DNA from: Arbacia lixula
Taxonomy: Eukaryota > Echinodermata > Echinoidea > Arbacioida > Arbaciidae
Length of the DNA: 64,000 bases
Assembly (NCBI GenBank): GCA_963669155.1
Contig: OZ022586.1
Coordinates: 22,835,379-22,899,378, forward strand
Direction: 5' to 3'
Each line of letters starts with the position of its first letter. Positions within the stretch are counted from its first letter, which is position 1. Shown piece by piece: positions 1 to 11,227 of this stretch. The notes under the pieces are model-generated. The model did no database searches, had not been told where the DNA came from, and saw only the letters and a list, made by a program, of their open reading frames with translations. A program made the position numbers and the translations under genes.

Positions 1-12
1 ACAGTAACTTAC

Positions 13-97
13 TTGATTCTACACCGCATGCATTGAATAAGATGCCCAGAAGCAATACTGCCATGTGAAGGATCGATCCTGCAGATATTCTCCCCAT
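13..97 (-). CDS. Signal-peptide first exon of a gene running off the left edge
   Basis: On the minus strand an ATG at 97-95 opens 28 codons plus one base, ending at a strong GTAAGT donor (12-7). The peptide starts MGRISAGS and continues with a hydrophobic core HMAVLLLGILFNACG, which reads as a cleavable signal peptide. The exon ends in phase 1, as do the signal-peptide exons of every other gene in this window. The rest of the gene lies left of position 1, so the product is unknown. It is a secreted or membrane protein if the exon is real. The exon is short, so the call rests on the signal peptide plus donor together. No homologue is recognised. Confidence 0.55.
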
Positions 98-1104
98 TTT
101 CTCCGTCTTTCTCCCTTCTCGGGATGCAAAAAGAAGTTTAAGTCCTCAAAATGTGATGATCCAAGCAGGTATAGCTGTCACGTACCAGCAATCAGCTGAC
201 ACTGTATTCACGCTGTATATAGAGAAATGATAACACCGCGGTTGCATACACGTTCCGCTCTGTGAGTGAGTGAGTTATGGTAAATGAGACGCGCAGACAC
301 CAATGGTATACGTCTACTGTCGACTCACACACTACTGGTACAGAGTGGCTGGTTGCGTTTCGTACACAGCGCGAATAAACGACACTCGCGCGTTCAGACG
401 ATGCTCATGTACGCAGTTTGATGTTGTAATGATTAATGTCCATTAAAGCAGCAGATCATTTGGGGCGTCGAGGCTCAGTTTTGATGCTTTATTTGTTATT
501 CAATCACCTTGTTCGTGTGTCATGGGTTAGCTGTTATCCGGTGTCTTTGTTTAGGCGGTACCACAGAACGAGGAAGTGGGTGTCTAGTTTACGAGGTGAA
601 CTATATAATAGGAAATCAACGTTGATGTAAACGCGCGTGTGATGAACGTAAATAGACCGGACTTTCTACAATTTCGCACCGTAATGCTGTGATGATGTCA
701 TGGTTTGTTTTGACCCTGCTGAAAGAGAGTCGAGCCGAACAAAGAGCTATCGAGCCGAGACGGCGAACAATAGGGCTCGTGCCTGGCGGTGCACGGTCGG
801 GCTTGGGCGGAGGCTAGCTACTGACGTGCGTGTAACGAGTACAAACCGCTCTGTCATGCATTCACCGATATGATGATTTTATGTAACAGCGCATTTAGTA
901 CGTGTACAAGTATTCAAATATATGTAAACATAGATGTACTTTTCCATTCATGTATTGCTTTAATAAGTACCACAAGAAAATAGCACGAGGGCTAATCGAA
1001 TTTGGACTTCATAGTAAACTTCATTAATATACATGCAATGTTCAATATCTGTATTGGCGAGATTTTTAACTTTAATATCAAAAGAACAAACTTAGTATTA
1101 ACAA
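98..1104. other. Upstream region of the left-edge gene, no coding seen
   Basis: This stretch would hold the promoter of the minus-strand exon at 13-97. Only short scattered open frames are present, with no splice-supported exon and no recognisable repeat. No TATA or other core promoter element can be assigned with confidence. Confidence 0.4.
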
Positions 1105-1262
1105 AGAAATTTTAAATATACACCCAGCAGTAAGGACACCATGCTCCATCCTGTAAATTAATGAAAAACAAGTAAGACAAACATCTTGGAACCAGACGGG
1201 ATTTGAACCTGCAATCTACTGCATGCAGTGATCACAAACCTGAGGTACGCACTTGATACTAT
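1105..1262 (-). repeat. tRNA-derived SINE copy 1
   Basis: On the minus strand there is a B-box-like GGTTCAAATCCCG next to an anticodon-arm-like stretch. On the plus-strand left side it is followed by a body containing CTCCATCCTGTAAATTAATG. The same body plus tRNA-like head recurs at 2786-2935 and 14942-15195, so this is a dispersed family and not a tRNA gene. The A box is weak in this copy. Confidence 0.5.
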
Positions 1263-2785
1263 TCTAAGACTATTTGATATTCTAAGACTAATCACTGCAT
1301 TAATATTATTTTTCTCAGTGTTGGAAAGTTGAAGAAGAAGTTTGGGAATGATAAGTTTATTACAGCCAGACCTTTTATTGATTTATTTGATTTAAAAAAA
1401 GTCCAAGAGTCTGAAAGCAAGGCTAGGATATATGGCAATATTTGTAATCACACTCAGTTCCTGTTTGATGATTATTATCGTGAAGTAGGCATAAATGTAA
1501 ATGGTGGATAATATGATTACGGTTATGATTATGTATTTGATACGCATATGTGATTTGTGATTCATTTGGTGGGAGAGATGTATATGGACAGGATGCTATG
1601 AGGAATGTGTGTGTGTGAGTGTGTGTGAGAGAGAGAAGGGGGGGGGGGGGTTGGGGGGCTAGGGGTAACAATAGTGCTGTTAGAAGTGGTGGAAGTGGTG
1701 GAATCTATGTTTTAATGTACTGATACATTGGTGGTGAATGTGTTTCGTTGGTCATAATATCAACACACGCATACACCATACACAACATGTCACTTTATAT
1801 GCGATATCTCCACCTCCATTAATTGGCGCTGCTTTCTACATGCTGCGCTAGTTTGTTGTGTAGTACGGCGGAATGACGGCGCCTTGATTGCTTCTCATTA
1901 ACGTCCTTTCAGCCGGCAAATGGATGAACTACAGTTCTTTGAACTTAGGTATGTATGCTTGTCACGCCTATCGTCCCTGTGTAGACGAGTGTAAACCGCG
2001 CTGGATGAGAGGTTTTCTATTCAGGTACGCGCAGTGTGTTGGTATAAATGGCGCCTTCATTGGTATCCATGCATGCTTGGCAAAAATATCGAAATAACAA
2101 CTTGTTGGGAATTTGTTATATCAAAACATGCACTATCAGAGCAAGACAGTGCGCGTGTGATATCACAGCCTCAAGATAGAGCTGCCAATTTGTCTCCCCA
2201 AAATATCGATTTTCATATCATTAAAACATTCACGATGTTCTTATCGGTTTCTCATTTTCCTCTGTATTGTTCTTCTCTGCTCCCACGACTTCAGCTTTTG
2301 AATTGACGGTTGAAGATTTGAAAACGCCAATTGCATTTTTTTTAAGTAAGTTTCGAACTGAGCGCAAATGCTTGCACTACTTAATTTCTGCTTATGTCAT
2401 GATCATTCAACTCATCACTGTTTTTTTCCCATAGAGATAAAGCACTTACTGGTTACTTAACATAGTCAATTTCCTGCCCGATACCATGTAATCAATATAG
2501 CGTCGTGTTTGAGTTCCGCCACTATTCTAATTGAGGAAGTCCGTATTTCCGAGCCTTTCAACTTATTTTATCGATTACTTAGCCGCAAAATGTCTTAAAA
2601 TAAATGTAGCTAATGCATACTTCCCGCTCTTTTTATTTTATGAATTGAACTGTTACGTCACACCGTATTTATAACGCATACTTATACACATTTGCGTACG
2701 TGTCTGTATGCATGTATATCCTCCAATGACAATCCATATTTCGATTTGAAAATTAACTTTAGGAATGCACCTAATAGAGATAGAG
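1263..2785. other. Non-coding stretch with a GT/GA/G microsatellite
   Basis: No exon with credible splice sites was found. Positions about 1603-1655 form a compound GT, GA and G-run microsatellite. The open frame at 1329-1511 has no ATG-proximal signal or domain and was not accepted as a gene. Confidence 0.4.
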
Positions 2786-2935
2786 AAATCTTGCTCCATT
2801 ATGTAAATGCAAAAAAAAAAAAAGGTGTGGAGAACAGATCTTGGGACCAGGGATATTCGAACCTGCATCTTCTGCTCCCGGTGTAGCGACCTAACCACCA
2901 GGCAATTTCTGGTCAATGAAAGAGACACGGGGCAT
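2786..2935 (-). repeat. tRNA-derived SINE copy 2
   Basis: The minus strand contains an A-box-like TGGTGGTTAGGTCGC and, about 30 nt on, a B-box-like GGTTCGAATATCC. This is the internal promoter spacing of RNA polymerase III tRNA-type genes. It is followed by an A/T-rich body with a poly(T/A) run that resembles the copy at 1105-1262. The B box carries an inserted base and the acceptor stem does not pair, so it is a SINE head and not a functional tRNA. Confidence 0.55.
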
Positions 2936-3218
2936 TCTTTAAAAATACCCTACGTTATGATGTAATTCATTATAGTACAACATATTACATGATAAGAACA
3001 TGATGAAGGGTATGCCGTTTGAGGTTTTTTTTTTATAGACTTTCGTGTGAAACGTGTCGCCCTCACTTTATAGACACAGTGCCCGCGAACACGCCCTAAC
3101 GAACAGTCGTGGTTCTAACAACCCGATCCGGCCCTGGGAATGTGGTAACAGAGAAGGTCTGCTAACAAAGCAGCATCACCATGATCTGTCAAAAACGGGT
3201 ATGTTCTCCCCCCAGCCC

Positions 3219-3225
3219 CCCTCCC

Positions 3226-3271
<46 letters not shown>

Positions 3272-3281
3272 TCTCTCTCTC

Positions 3282-3317
<36 letters not shown>

Positions 3318-3340
3318 TCTCTCTCTTCCTCTCTCTCTCA

Positions 3341-3371
<31 letters not shown>

Positions 3372-3500
3372 TGCCTTTCTCTTTCTCTCTCTCTCTCTCT
3401 CTCCGTCTCTCCCTTCTTTTCCTCCCTCTCTCTCTTCCCTCTCTCTCTCGCTCTCTCTCTCTCTCTCTATTACTCTCGTGTTGTCCGTTTGTCTCTCTGC
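3219..3500. repeat. (CT)n microsatellite, about 250 bp
   Basis: Long interrupted CT repeat preceded by C-runs. It generates long but meaningless Ser/Leu-rich and Arg/Glu-rich open frames on the two strands. Confidence 0.9.
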
Positions 3501-4238
3501 CTGTCTCTGTCTCCTCACCCCATGCAAACATACGCTACACATTTCTTTCTGTGTTATTCCTAACTTCCTTCTCGCTCAAGTAAAACTCATGAAGTGACGC
3601 CCCACAGCGTACCATTATCATGTCATGCCACATTGCCACGTTTTGAATCATACACAAACTCAAACAAAACCATTTTGTCATAGGTGGAAAGAATTGGAGA
3701 CGGGATTTCGACTAACTAGTATACGTCGCGTGAGGGCGGACTCTTGATTTCCATTGAGCGTATTATCATATTTTGTGCATTATTTTTGTTCGGTTCTGTA
3801 ATGTTCATGTCGACATCGCTAGTAAATAGACTGCTTTGGCAACACATATCGTGGAATAGAGACCAACGTCACTATCTAATCAAACTAGTGCCCAAAAGAC
3901 AACACATTACACTTTTTTTGTTACATTACTTTACATGCATTTAATATAAGAGCACTTGATAACCAACATTAATGTCAAAGGAAATGTATAATATTAATAC
4001 TTATCAAATCATTTATCATCTCAACTCATTTCAATTCAACAACACAATCATTAATACGCATGCTATTTCCGTCAATCATCTCCAATGTTGTAGAAAAGTG
4101 TACGGAATACATGTGACTCTCAATGCTGATTACCGTCTTAACCCGTTCTGCACTGAGCCAACATACATGCATGTTTATGTGCATATCCCGGGCGGTTTCT
4201 CCCCAATCAGATACTAAGCAGTACGACTCCCATACAAT
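3501..4238. other. Non-coding stretch, nothing recognised
   Basis: Downstream of the terminal exon of the minus-strand gene at 4239-4908, so part of it is presumably that gene's 3' untranslated region. No repeat family or exon was recognised. Confidence 0.35.
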
Positions 4239-4908
4239 CTACTGTTCGGACAATAGTTGAAGCAGTACATTCACAATGTTCACACTGAAAATGCGTTGCT
4301 TTTTAAAAATGTATAAAACACGACAATAGATCAGGAAATGTTTGTAGAACCAGGCGCAGCAGGCGATGAGGCCCAGCACCGTGAAGATGGCCAGCATCCA
4401 CGGGAAGAGCTGGGAGAGGTCGGCTGCAGAGACAGAAAGGTTAGAAAGGTTGAACACTTTAATTAGAACAGAGAAGCTGCCAAAAGAAATATCAAATGGC
4501 ACAATATTATGCTAATGATATGATTTTATTTATTTTTGTTTCACTGCTTACTCCGTATTTATATATTGTTTATAAGTTCTTTCTTGTGTTGACATTCATT
4601 ATGGTGGAATAACCAGTCGATAGATCATTTATTAGGATTAATGTTTGTGATATCTTTAAATTCTTGAAATTTTGTTCATTACTGTGACAAAACAAAGTTT
4701 TATCCAGTTCATGTCACTGGAGCGGAAATACAATAAAAGGGGTGCGAAAAGGGATATAGGAGAACAATATTTTTTTTATTTCAATTGAAGCAGAACAAAC
4801 TGAGAGACAGAGGTGGACAAACGCTTGAGGAAAATTGGACGAATTGAAAGAAGGAAAATATTGTTCTTACCTGTACAGTCTTGATGACACTGCGATCGTG
4901 ATATTATC
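4239..4908 (-). CDS. 3' end of a single-pass membrane protein gene (two exons)
   Basis: A minus-strand terminal exon (4423 to 4239) begins right after a textbook acceptor (TTTCTGTCTCTGCAG). It encodes ADLSQLFPWMLAIFTVLG and then LIACCAWFY, a transmembrane helix, followed by a short basic cytoplasmic tail (KKQRIF) ending at a TAG. The preceding exon ends at 4871 with CAG|GTAAG and encodes a Cys-containing stretch (SQCHQDCT). The phase-1 joint restores Ala-Asp across the intron. The 5' limit of that exon (4908 or further right) is uncertain. Upstream exons must lie to the right, possibly separated by the Gypsy insertion at 5709-13452. The protein is a type I-like membrane protein of unknown family. 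The tail could be extended by unseen splicing. Confidence 0.55.
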
Positions 4909-4987
4909 CTTGTTGCACAATAATGATTACATCACGCTTAGTATAATTAATATGTGTATACAATGTGGTTTTAGTTTCCTCGGGTAC

Positions 4988-5390
4988 AAAACTATTGGGG
5001 CATGGTAAGGGGAGGATGAGGTGGGTAAGAATTGGAGAGGGGGAGAAGGAGAGAAGATATGGAGAAGGAAGACGAGAGGTAAGAGAAAGACAAGATGAGG
5101 GAGGAGAAACAGAGATGAAGTGGGGGGGGGGGGGGCAGGGAAATGGATACGGGGGAAGGGTGGAGATGCAGCGAGAAACTTGAGGAGGTCAAGGGGGTTG
5201 ACGAAGGGAGAGAGAGAGAGAGAGAGAGTAAAATGAGGAGGGAGCCTTCCTTTTGCGGCCCATCATAAACTTATTTTTTTTATTCGCCCCCCCCCCCCCT
5301 TGTTAACACCCCCCCCCCCTTTACCCGCACCCCCTATCTACTTAAGCTTCCTACACTTCTTCTCCACAATCATCTCCTTGGTATGGACTG
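4988..5390 (+). repeat. Purine-rich dispersed repeat, copy 1
   Basis: A stretch of about 400 bp (GGAGGATGAGG-rich, then a G-run, then GGGTGGAGATGCAGCGAG, a GA microsatellite, CTTTTGCGGCCCATC, C-runs, CCCCCTATCTACTT). It recurs in the same order and orientation at 25093-25480. The G-run and C-run lengths differ between the copies, but the unique segments between them match closely. It has no coding potential, and the family is not recognised. Confidence 0.7.
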
Positions 5391-5708
5391 GTACATAGTG
5401 ACCCATGAAAAATATTTTATTTGTCAATTTTAGCGTGATTTGAGTAATTACTTATTGTTAATCATTTTTAAATGTGCAAAAAAAAAAATGTTAACACCTA
5501 GTACAAGTGTATATTTTATCACTATCGTATGGATAAATCAACCTAGCGGGTGGTTCTGCAGAATTAGTTCAGAGATACGCAACCGAGAACGCATCAGATT
5601 AATTCGTGTTTAAATGAGAATGAGAAGAGATCAAAAGCGCTCTGATGCGCTGTAGACTGATAATCTATATTAGATTGGTTGCCCTTTCCACGTTTGCGTC
5701 TGAGCTTT

Positions 5709-5878
5709 TGTTATGTTCTTATGTTATGAGTTCTTGTGTGGACAACATAATAATGAGATAATCTGCACAGAGATCTTAAGTAGTGTCTGGTTTAATAAAC
5801 GCCATGTTTGAACTCTCTCGCGCATGCGTACAAGGTGCCTTGAAGCTACAGCCTGTAGTCTTCATTCAATACTTAACA
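5709..5878 (-). repeat. 3' LTR of the Gypsy element
   Basis: 170 bp, TGTTATG...CTTAACA on the plus strand. It is identical by eye to 13283-13452 and is flanked on the left by target duplication GCTTT. It contains GCATGCGC, an NRF1-like palindrome. Confidence 0.95.
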
Positions 5879-5891
5879 TTCCTCCCCCTTT
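5879..5891 (-). other. Polypurine tract of the Gypsy element
   Basis: Minus-strand AAAGGGGGAGGAA abuts the inner edge of the 3' LTR, the standard position for the plus-strand primer of LTR retroelements. Confidence 0.85.
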
Positions 5892-6967
5892 AATTGGGAG
5901 CACGCTCTGCTAAATTATACTGCTCTAAAATTAGCCATTTACACTACCAAAGTAATGCATGTTAAAACAAGAACACTGCATGCAAATTACAATTATCCTT
6001 ATGTAGCTATTGTAATAGGCAAAACCTTACATAACAATTTATTTGGTTAAATCATCAAAACCATTTTAACCTTGTGGCTATTTACAAATAACTTCTCATT
6101 TTGTTACACCGGTAAACTATCAATTGGCTGGAGTTTACATATTCTGTTTTCTCATATGGCTGTAATTGTAATGTTATCCTCTAACACAACTATTCTGTAA
6201 CCACTTTAAATTCAATTGCAAGCTTCACACTTATATTGAAGTTTCAAGCTGAGCAATTCTTACAAAACCTTAATTCAGCTGTAGCAAATTAAACCGTTAA
6301 TATGCACTTTATCATGCTATAAAATGAATTTGCCTAATTATTGTACCTTCATCAAATGAGTATACACTTCTTCAATTAATAGTGATCACAACTCATATAA
6401 TGTGGCTGTAATTCTATACCTTGACTGACAATTGTAACCAATCTCAGACTTATGTATAATTCAGTGCAACAGTTGTTTCCTATTCATTTAACTCTAATAA
6501 ACAAGCTTCAACAATATAACACTTTGTGAATGTGTCATTCTTAGTGTCCTTCTCAACCGATTAAACTGTATTTCTATCTGCCTGTGTAAAACTTAATCCT
6601 ATTTTCTATCTTCCACTCAATTGTAAGTTTTACTTAAAGACACTTGTCTAATCTGTTAAATGCATACCTAATGTATTTCCTTCTTTCTTCTTTTTTTTTT
6701 TTTAAAACTAAATACATGTATACCAATGAACATGAATTACTATTCAGTCATGTAGTAATTCACTTACAACTCATAATTGTTAATCTTAATTCAGTTACCA
6801 TTGTATACTTGTAACACTGCTTACGTAATCACTTTTTTCTTTAAACCATACAGCCTTTAACTTGGCTGTGTATCCAATATAACACTATCAACCAATTATG
6901 ACTTTTGCCTAAAATCTCATGTTTTCCTATATAACTATCAATAGGTAGTTGTTTATGTGTTTGCATT
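5892..6967 (-). other. 3' non-coding region of the Gypsy element
   Basis: About 1.1 kb of A/T-rich sequence between the gag-pol stop and the polypurine tract. It has no long open frame on the element's strand, so no envelope gene is present. Confidence 0.7.
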
Positions 6968-9900
6968 TTAATGATACACAATGAAATCCTTGAACTTTGA
7001 GGGTGTCGTTGACTTCCGAGTTGACACTCTCCTCCCTGACATGACATTCTCAGGATTTACTATGTCTGGAGCAACAGCTCCTCTAGAGTCATTCAATGAC
7101 TCTGATTGGGCAGGTTCTGATATTATTGCAGTATCAGTGCTAGATTGTTCAGTATTTGAGCTCAGGGGTTCACTAGTTGTAGGTACCGCTATAGGATTTT
7201 CTATTTGGCTTGGATACCGTGCCTGTCGAGTCAAAATCTCTGGTTGTGGATTGGTATCCTGATGCAGCATTTCTTGTCTGGAACGATCATCTTCACCCGA
7301 TGGAGTGTAATGTCGTATGTGATCCACGTGGCGGCGTACCTCTCTACCATCCTGTAGCTCTATTATGTACATGACCTCATTGAGTGTTTCGGTCACTTTC
7401 CCTCTGAGCCATGTAGGTCCTGCTGCAAAGTTCTTTACCAGGACAGTGTCATTTAACCTGAACTGTCTCATCTTCGAGTGCTTGTCTGCTGATCGTTTCA
7501 TTGCAGATTGTTGTTTCTGAACAGACTTGTGCAGGTTTGGACGGACATGGTCCATTCTACTTCTGATCCTCCTTTTGAACATCAGTTCACTTGGGGTTTT
7601 CATGGTAGTTCCTTGAGGAGTTATCCGATAGGTCATCAGAAAAACCTGGATGCGCATCTCCAAAGATGTTCCACTGGTTTTCTTCACTCCACATTTCACA
7701 GTTTGTACAGCTCTCTCAGCCAGGCCATTGCTGGCAGGGTGTTTGGGAGCTGTCTGAACATGCTCTACATTGTTGCTGAACAGGAAGCTTGTGAATTCTT
7801 CCGAGACAAACTGGGTGCCGTTGTCACTTACGACCGTCTCTGGAATACCATATGTTGCGAAGAGGCGTCGCATGGCAGTGACTGTGGCAGCTGCAGTGGC
7901 ATTGGCTACTCTGACAGCTTCTATCCACTTGGTATAGGCGTCAACAACAATCAGCACGTTCTGGTTATCGATGTAGGCATAATCGATGTGAATCCTACTC
8001 CAGGGTCGTTCTGGGAATTCCCATGGGTGTATTGGTGCAGGCGGTGGGCTGCGTTGGTGCTCCTGACAGGTTGGGCAGGTCTTCACCTTCTCCTCGAAAT
8101 TCTTGTCAATGCCTGGCCACCATACATAGGATCTTGCTAGTGCTTTCATCTTGACAATGCCTGGATGAGTCCCATGAAGCTCATCAATGATCCTTTGTCT
8201 CATTTCCTGGTTGTCTGGAATGACCACTCTATGTCCCCAAAGTACTATGTCGTCCTCAATTGACAGTTCTTCTTTCTTTTGAGCATAGACTTTGAGCTCT
8301 GGTGGAACGTTCTTGGGGTTTGGCCATCCATTCATGATGTTTGCCATCACTCTTGAGAGAACAGGATCTCTTTTGGTACATCTCTTGACCTCATCTGCTT
8401 CTACGGGTCTAGTGTCAATATCAAGCATATTGATTTGAACTGGAAGCTGCTCATCCAAGTCTGAAAGGCTCTGGTGCGACCACACTGTTTGATCATCTGT
8501 CAAGGGTAGGCGTGACAGGGCGTCAGCATTCTGGTGCTGTTTACCTTCCTTGTGTATGATGTCGTACTCGTATGCTGATAGGATCATGTGCCATCTGGCT
8601 AACCGTGCAGAGGCCATCGGACTTGCGGGCTTACTGTCACCGAATATTCCTAACAGCGGCTTGTGGTCTGTTACGATCGTAAATCGTCGTCCGTACAAGT
8701 ACTTATGAAATTTCTTGAGACCGAAAATGATTGAGAGTCCTTCCTTTTCATATTGAGCATAATTTGCTTCACTCTTGGAAAGGGTACGCGAGGCGAAGGA
8801 AATGGGCTGCTCTAGACCGTCTGGTCCAACATGGCTGATGACTACACCTAGACCGTAGGGGCTTGCATCACATTGCAACAATAACGGCTTGCTTGGGTCA
8901 TAGTGCGTCAAAACTGTGTCGCTCTGGACAAGTTCCTTCGATCTCTGGAAGGCTCGTTCTTGGTCTCTTCCCCACCTAAGCTTTGGATCTGGCTTGTTCC
9001 GACCTCCACGCTTCTTTGGCTCTGAAGCGTACTCTGCCTTCAACAGTGTTGTGAGTGGGGCAATCTCCTTTGTCAGATTTGGTATGAATTTCCTGTAGTA
9101 GCCAAGAAGACCTAGATATGCTTGTAGCTGACTCTGGTTCTGGGGTCTTGGTGTCTTCTTTATGGCTTCGATCTTGTCTGCGAGCGGGCTGATTCCTTGA
9201 TGGTCCAGCTTGTGGCCCAGGAACTCCACTGAGTCCATCATGAACTCACACTTTTCCCTTTTCAGTCGAAGTCCATTACTCTCAAGACGATGTAGTACAG
9301 CTTGCAAGTTGGCTATGTGCTCATCATCTGTCTTCCCGCTTACGATAATATCGTCAAGGTAGGGGCGACACATTGGTATGTCAGCTAGAAGAGATTCCAT
9401 AACTCTCTGAAAGAGGGCTGGGGCTGTTGCGATGCCAAAGGGCAACCTGGTATACTGAAAAAGACCTCTATGCGTATTGATCGTGGTGTACCTCCTTGCC
9501 ATTTCATCCAACTCTATCTGATGATAAGCATGCGACAAGTCGAGCTTGCTAAATCGCTTACCTCCACCCAAGTCCTGGAGCATATCCTGGAGCGAAGGGA
9601 TTGGATAGTGTTCGACTTGAAGTGCCTTATTGGCCGTCAGTTTGTAATTGCCACAGATGCGGACTTTCCCGTTTGGCTTCTTCACCACCACTATCGGACA
9701 GGCGTAATCAGCATACTTGACCGGTTCAAGTACACCTTGGTCCAACAGCTCATCAATGGCTTCGTCGATTTTCTGACGCATTGCATAAGGGACTGGTGCA
9801 GCTTTGAAGAACGGCGCTTTGTCTCCAACTTCCTGAGGATGCACCTTTGCTTTATAACCTTCCAGTTTACCAACTCTTGTACAGTCAAACACTTGCTTGT

Positions 9901-11227
9901 GTTGTGTTAGCACATCTTGTAAGGTAGCTTGTACCTTGTGTACAGCTTCTGTGGCGTTGGAAACATCCAATGAAAGGTTAAGGCGATTCTGCAAGAATCC
10001 ATCAGGTGCTGCTTGCATCCAGTCTCTGCCAAGTAATGCAACGCCTTTCTCGACAACAAGAAGGGGCAACTTCTTTGGTGGTTGGTTGTCAACGAACTGG
10101 ACTTCTACCATTGCTTCCCCAACGACTGGTACTGTAGAGCCTGTGTATGTTCTCAAGGAAACGTTGGTTTGCTTCATATCAGCATGGTGTCCCAGTTTCT
10201 TGAATTCTTGCTGCGACATCATCGTCCAGGGGCTTCCTGTGTCAATTTCTAAGTCAACTTGGATTCCATTTAACTTTAGGCTTGCTTGAAATGGTTCACT
10301 GTACCTTGCCATCTTATTTACAGTTCCATCCCTGATGTGTCTGAGTTCACTATCTGGCAGATCTTCGTTCTCATCACCATCCAGGTGGTGTGCCGCTTTC
10401 TTCCTAGATCTGTACTGCTTGATCTTCTCACACTGGCTTCGAGTATGACCCATGGCGGAACATAGAAAGTATTTTTCATTCTTGAATCTGCATGCTGACG
10501 GGGCGTGGTCACCGGAACCACATCTCCAACATCTTGAGGCAGGGACTCCTTGTTTATCTTGTTTCTTAAAGCTGGGCTTTCCTTTCGTGTCCTGCTTCTG
10601 TTTGTGATGCATTTTCTGATGCGATGAAGAAGACACGTTTGGTTTATGCTGGCTTCTGCCTTGCAGTTTCTGAACTGTAGGTGACTCGGTCCCTTTGCTC
10701 AATACTTTGAGCTTTTCAACATCCTGGTTTGCAACCTCCATGGCTGTGGCGGTTTCCAGTGCATGCTTGAAAGTTAGTGATGGGTCACTTAACAGTTTTC
10801 GTTGAATTGTGACATCTCGGCAACCTACAACCAAGCGATCCCTGATCATGTTGTCCAATTCTTTAAAGTTGCATCCTTCACTTAACTGGCGCAAATTTGC
10901 GACAAATTGCGGTATGGACTGATCTTGTTTTTGGATGCACATGTAAAATCTGTATCGCTGCACTATCTCTGTAGGCTTCGGTGCGAAGTGTGATTTCAGC
11001 GTGTCTTTACATACTGTGTATGTTTGATCTGTAGGTTTATTTGGCTGCAAGAGAGCGCGCAGGGTGTGGTAGCTCTTGCTCCCTAAATTCGTCAAAAATA
11101 TTGCTCTCTTTTTTCCCTCATCCTGTATACTGTTAGCGTCAAACCATGCTTCTAACAGTTCTAGCCACTCATCAAAATTGTACCCATCTCCCAATTTGGG
11201 AACATTACCAATATGATGGCTTGCCAT
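6968..11227 (-). CDS. Gag-pol polyprotein of the Gypsy element (1419 aa)
   Basis: A single uninterrupted frame encodes all retrotransposon functions. Approximate residues: gag N-terminus 1-230; CCHC zinc knuckle CWRCGSGDHAPSAC near 233-246; a second knuckle near 254-267 whose first Cys is Tyr (YFLCSAMGHTRSQC); aspartic protease IDTGSPW near 328; reverse transcriptase with KLDLSHAYHQIEL and YLDDII near 622; RNase H with CDASPYGLG near 786; integrase with the zinc-binding HHCC region (HPGIVKMK, CPTCQ) from about 1016; and catalytic D, D, E in HIDYAY (about 1079), VVSDNGTQF (about 1134) and NGLAERAVQT (about 1168). The C-terminus carries a GPY-like WLRGKVTE segment. Gag and pol are fused without a frameshift, as in Mag-type elements. 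All visible catalytic motifs are intact. Confidence 0.95.
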   Translation of the reverse strand: MASHHIGNVPKLGDGYNFDEWLELLEAWFDANSIQDEGKKRAIFLTNLGSKSYHTLRALLQPNKPTDQTYTVCKDTLKSHFAPKPTEIVQRYRFYMCIQKQDQSIPQFVANLRQLSEGCNFKELDNMIRDRLVVGCRDVTIQRKLLSDPSLTFKHALETATAMEVANQDVEKLKVLSKGTESPTVQKLQGRSQHKPNVSSSSHQKMHHKQKQDTKGKPSFKKQDKQGVPASRCWRCGSGDHAPSACRFKNEKYFLCSAMGHTRSQCEKIKQYRSRKKAAHHLDGDENEDLPDSELRHIRDGTVNKMARYSEPFQASLKLNGIQVDLEIDTGSPWTMMSQQEFKKLGHHADMKQTNVSLRTYTGSTVPVVGEAMVEVQFVDNQPPKKLPLLVVEKGVALLGRDWMQAAPDGFLQNRLNLSLDVSNATEAVHKVQATLQDVLTQHKQVFDCTRVGKLEGYKAKVHPQEVGDKAPFFKAAPVPYAMRQKIDEAIDELLDQGVLEPVKYADYACPIVVVKKPNGKVRICGNYKLTANKALQVEHYPIPSLQDMLQDLGGGKRFSKLDLSHAYHQIELDEMARRYTTINTHRGLFQYTRLPFGIATAPALFQRVMESLLADIPMCRPYLDDIIVSGKTDDEHIANLQAVLHRLESNGLRLKREKCEFMMDSVEFLGHKLDHQGISPLADKIEAIKKTPRPQNQSQLQAYLGLLGYYRKFIPNLTKEIAPLTTLLKAEYASEPKKRGGRNKPDPKLRWGRDQERAFQRSKELVQSDTVLTHYDPSKPLLLQCDASPYGLGVVISHVGPDGLEQPISFASRTLSKSEANYAQYEKEGLSIIFGLKKFHKYLYGRRFTIVTDHKPLLGIFGDSKPASPMASARLARWHMILSAYEYDIIHKEGKQHQNADALSRLPLTDDQTVWSHQSLSDLDEQLPVQINMLDIDTRPVEADEVKRCTKRDPVLSRVMANIMNGWPNPKNVPPELKVYAQKKEELSIEDDIVLWGHRVVIPDNQEMRQRIIDELHGTHPGIVKMKALARSYVWWPGIDKNFEEKVKTCPTCQEHQRSPPPAPIHPWEFPERPWSRIHIDYAYIDNQNVLIVVDAYTKWIEAVRVANATAAATVTAMRRLFATYGIPETVVSDNGTQFVSEEFTSFLFSNNVEHVQTAPKHPASNGLAERAVQTVKCGVKKTSGTSLEMRIQVFLMTYRITPQGTTMKTPSELMFKRRIRSRMDHVRPNLHKSVQKQQSAMKRSADKHSKMRQFRLNDTVLVKNFAAGPTWLRGKVTETLNEVMYIIELQDGREVRRHVDHIRHYTPSGEDDRSRQEMLHQDTNPQPEILTRQARYPSQIENPIAVPTTSEPLSSNTEQSSTDTAIISEPAQSESLNDSRGAVAPDIVNPENVMSGRRVSTRKSTTPSKFKDFIVYH

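Noticed and set aside
1329..1511. 60-codon plus-strand frame (MKKKFGNDKF...)
   Set aside because: No splice support, signal or domain; A/T-rich chance frame is more likely.
2840..2920. Possible tRNA gene
   Set aside because: A and B boxes are present, but the acceptor stem does not pair and the B box has an insertion; a SINE head is the better explanation.
3054..3597. Long Ser/Leu-rich (plus) and Arg/Glu-rich (minus) open frames
   Set aside because: Translations of the CT microsatellite; no ATG context, splice sites or domains.
7508..10521. Several frames of 60-210 codons on either strand inside the Gypsy element
   Set aside because: Shadows of the intact gag-pol frame; none has motifs or independent signals.
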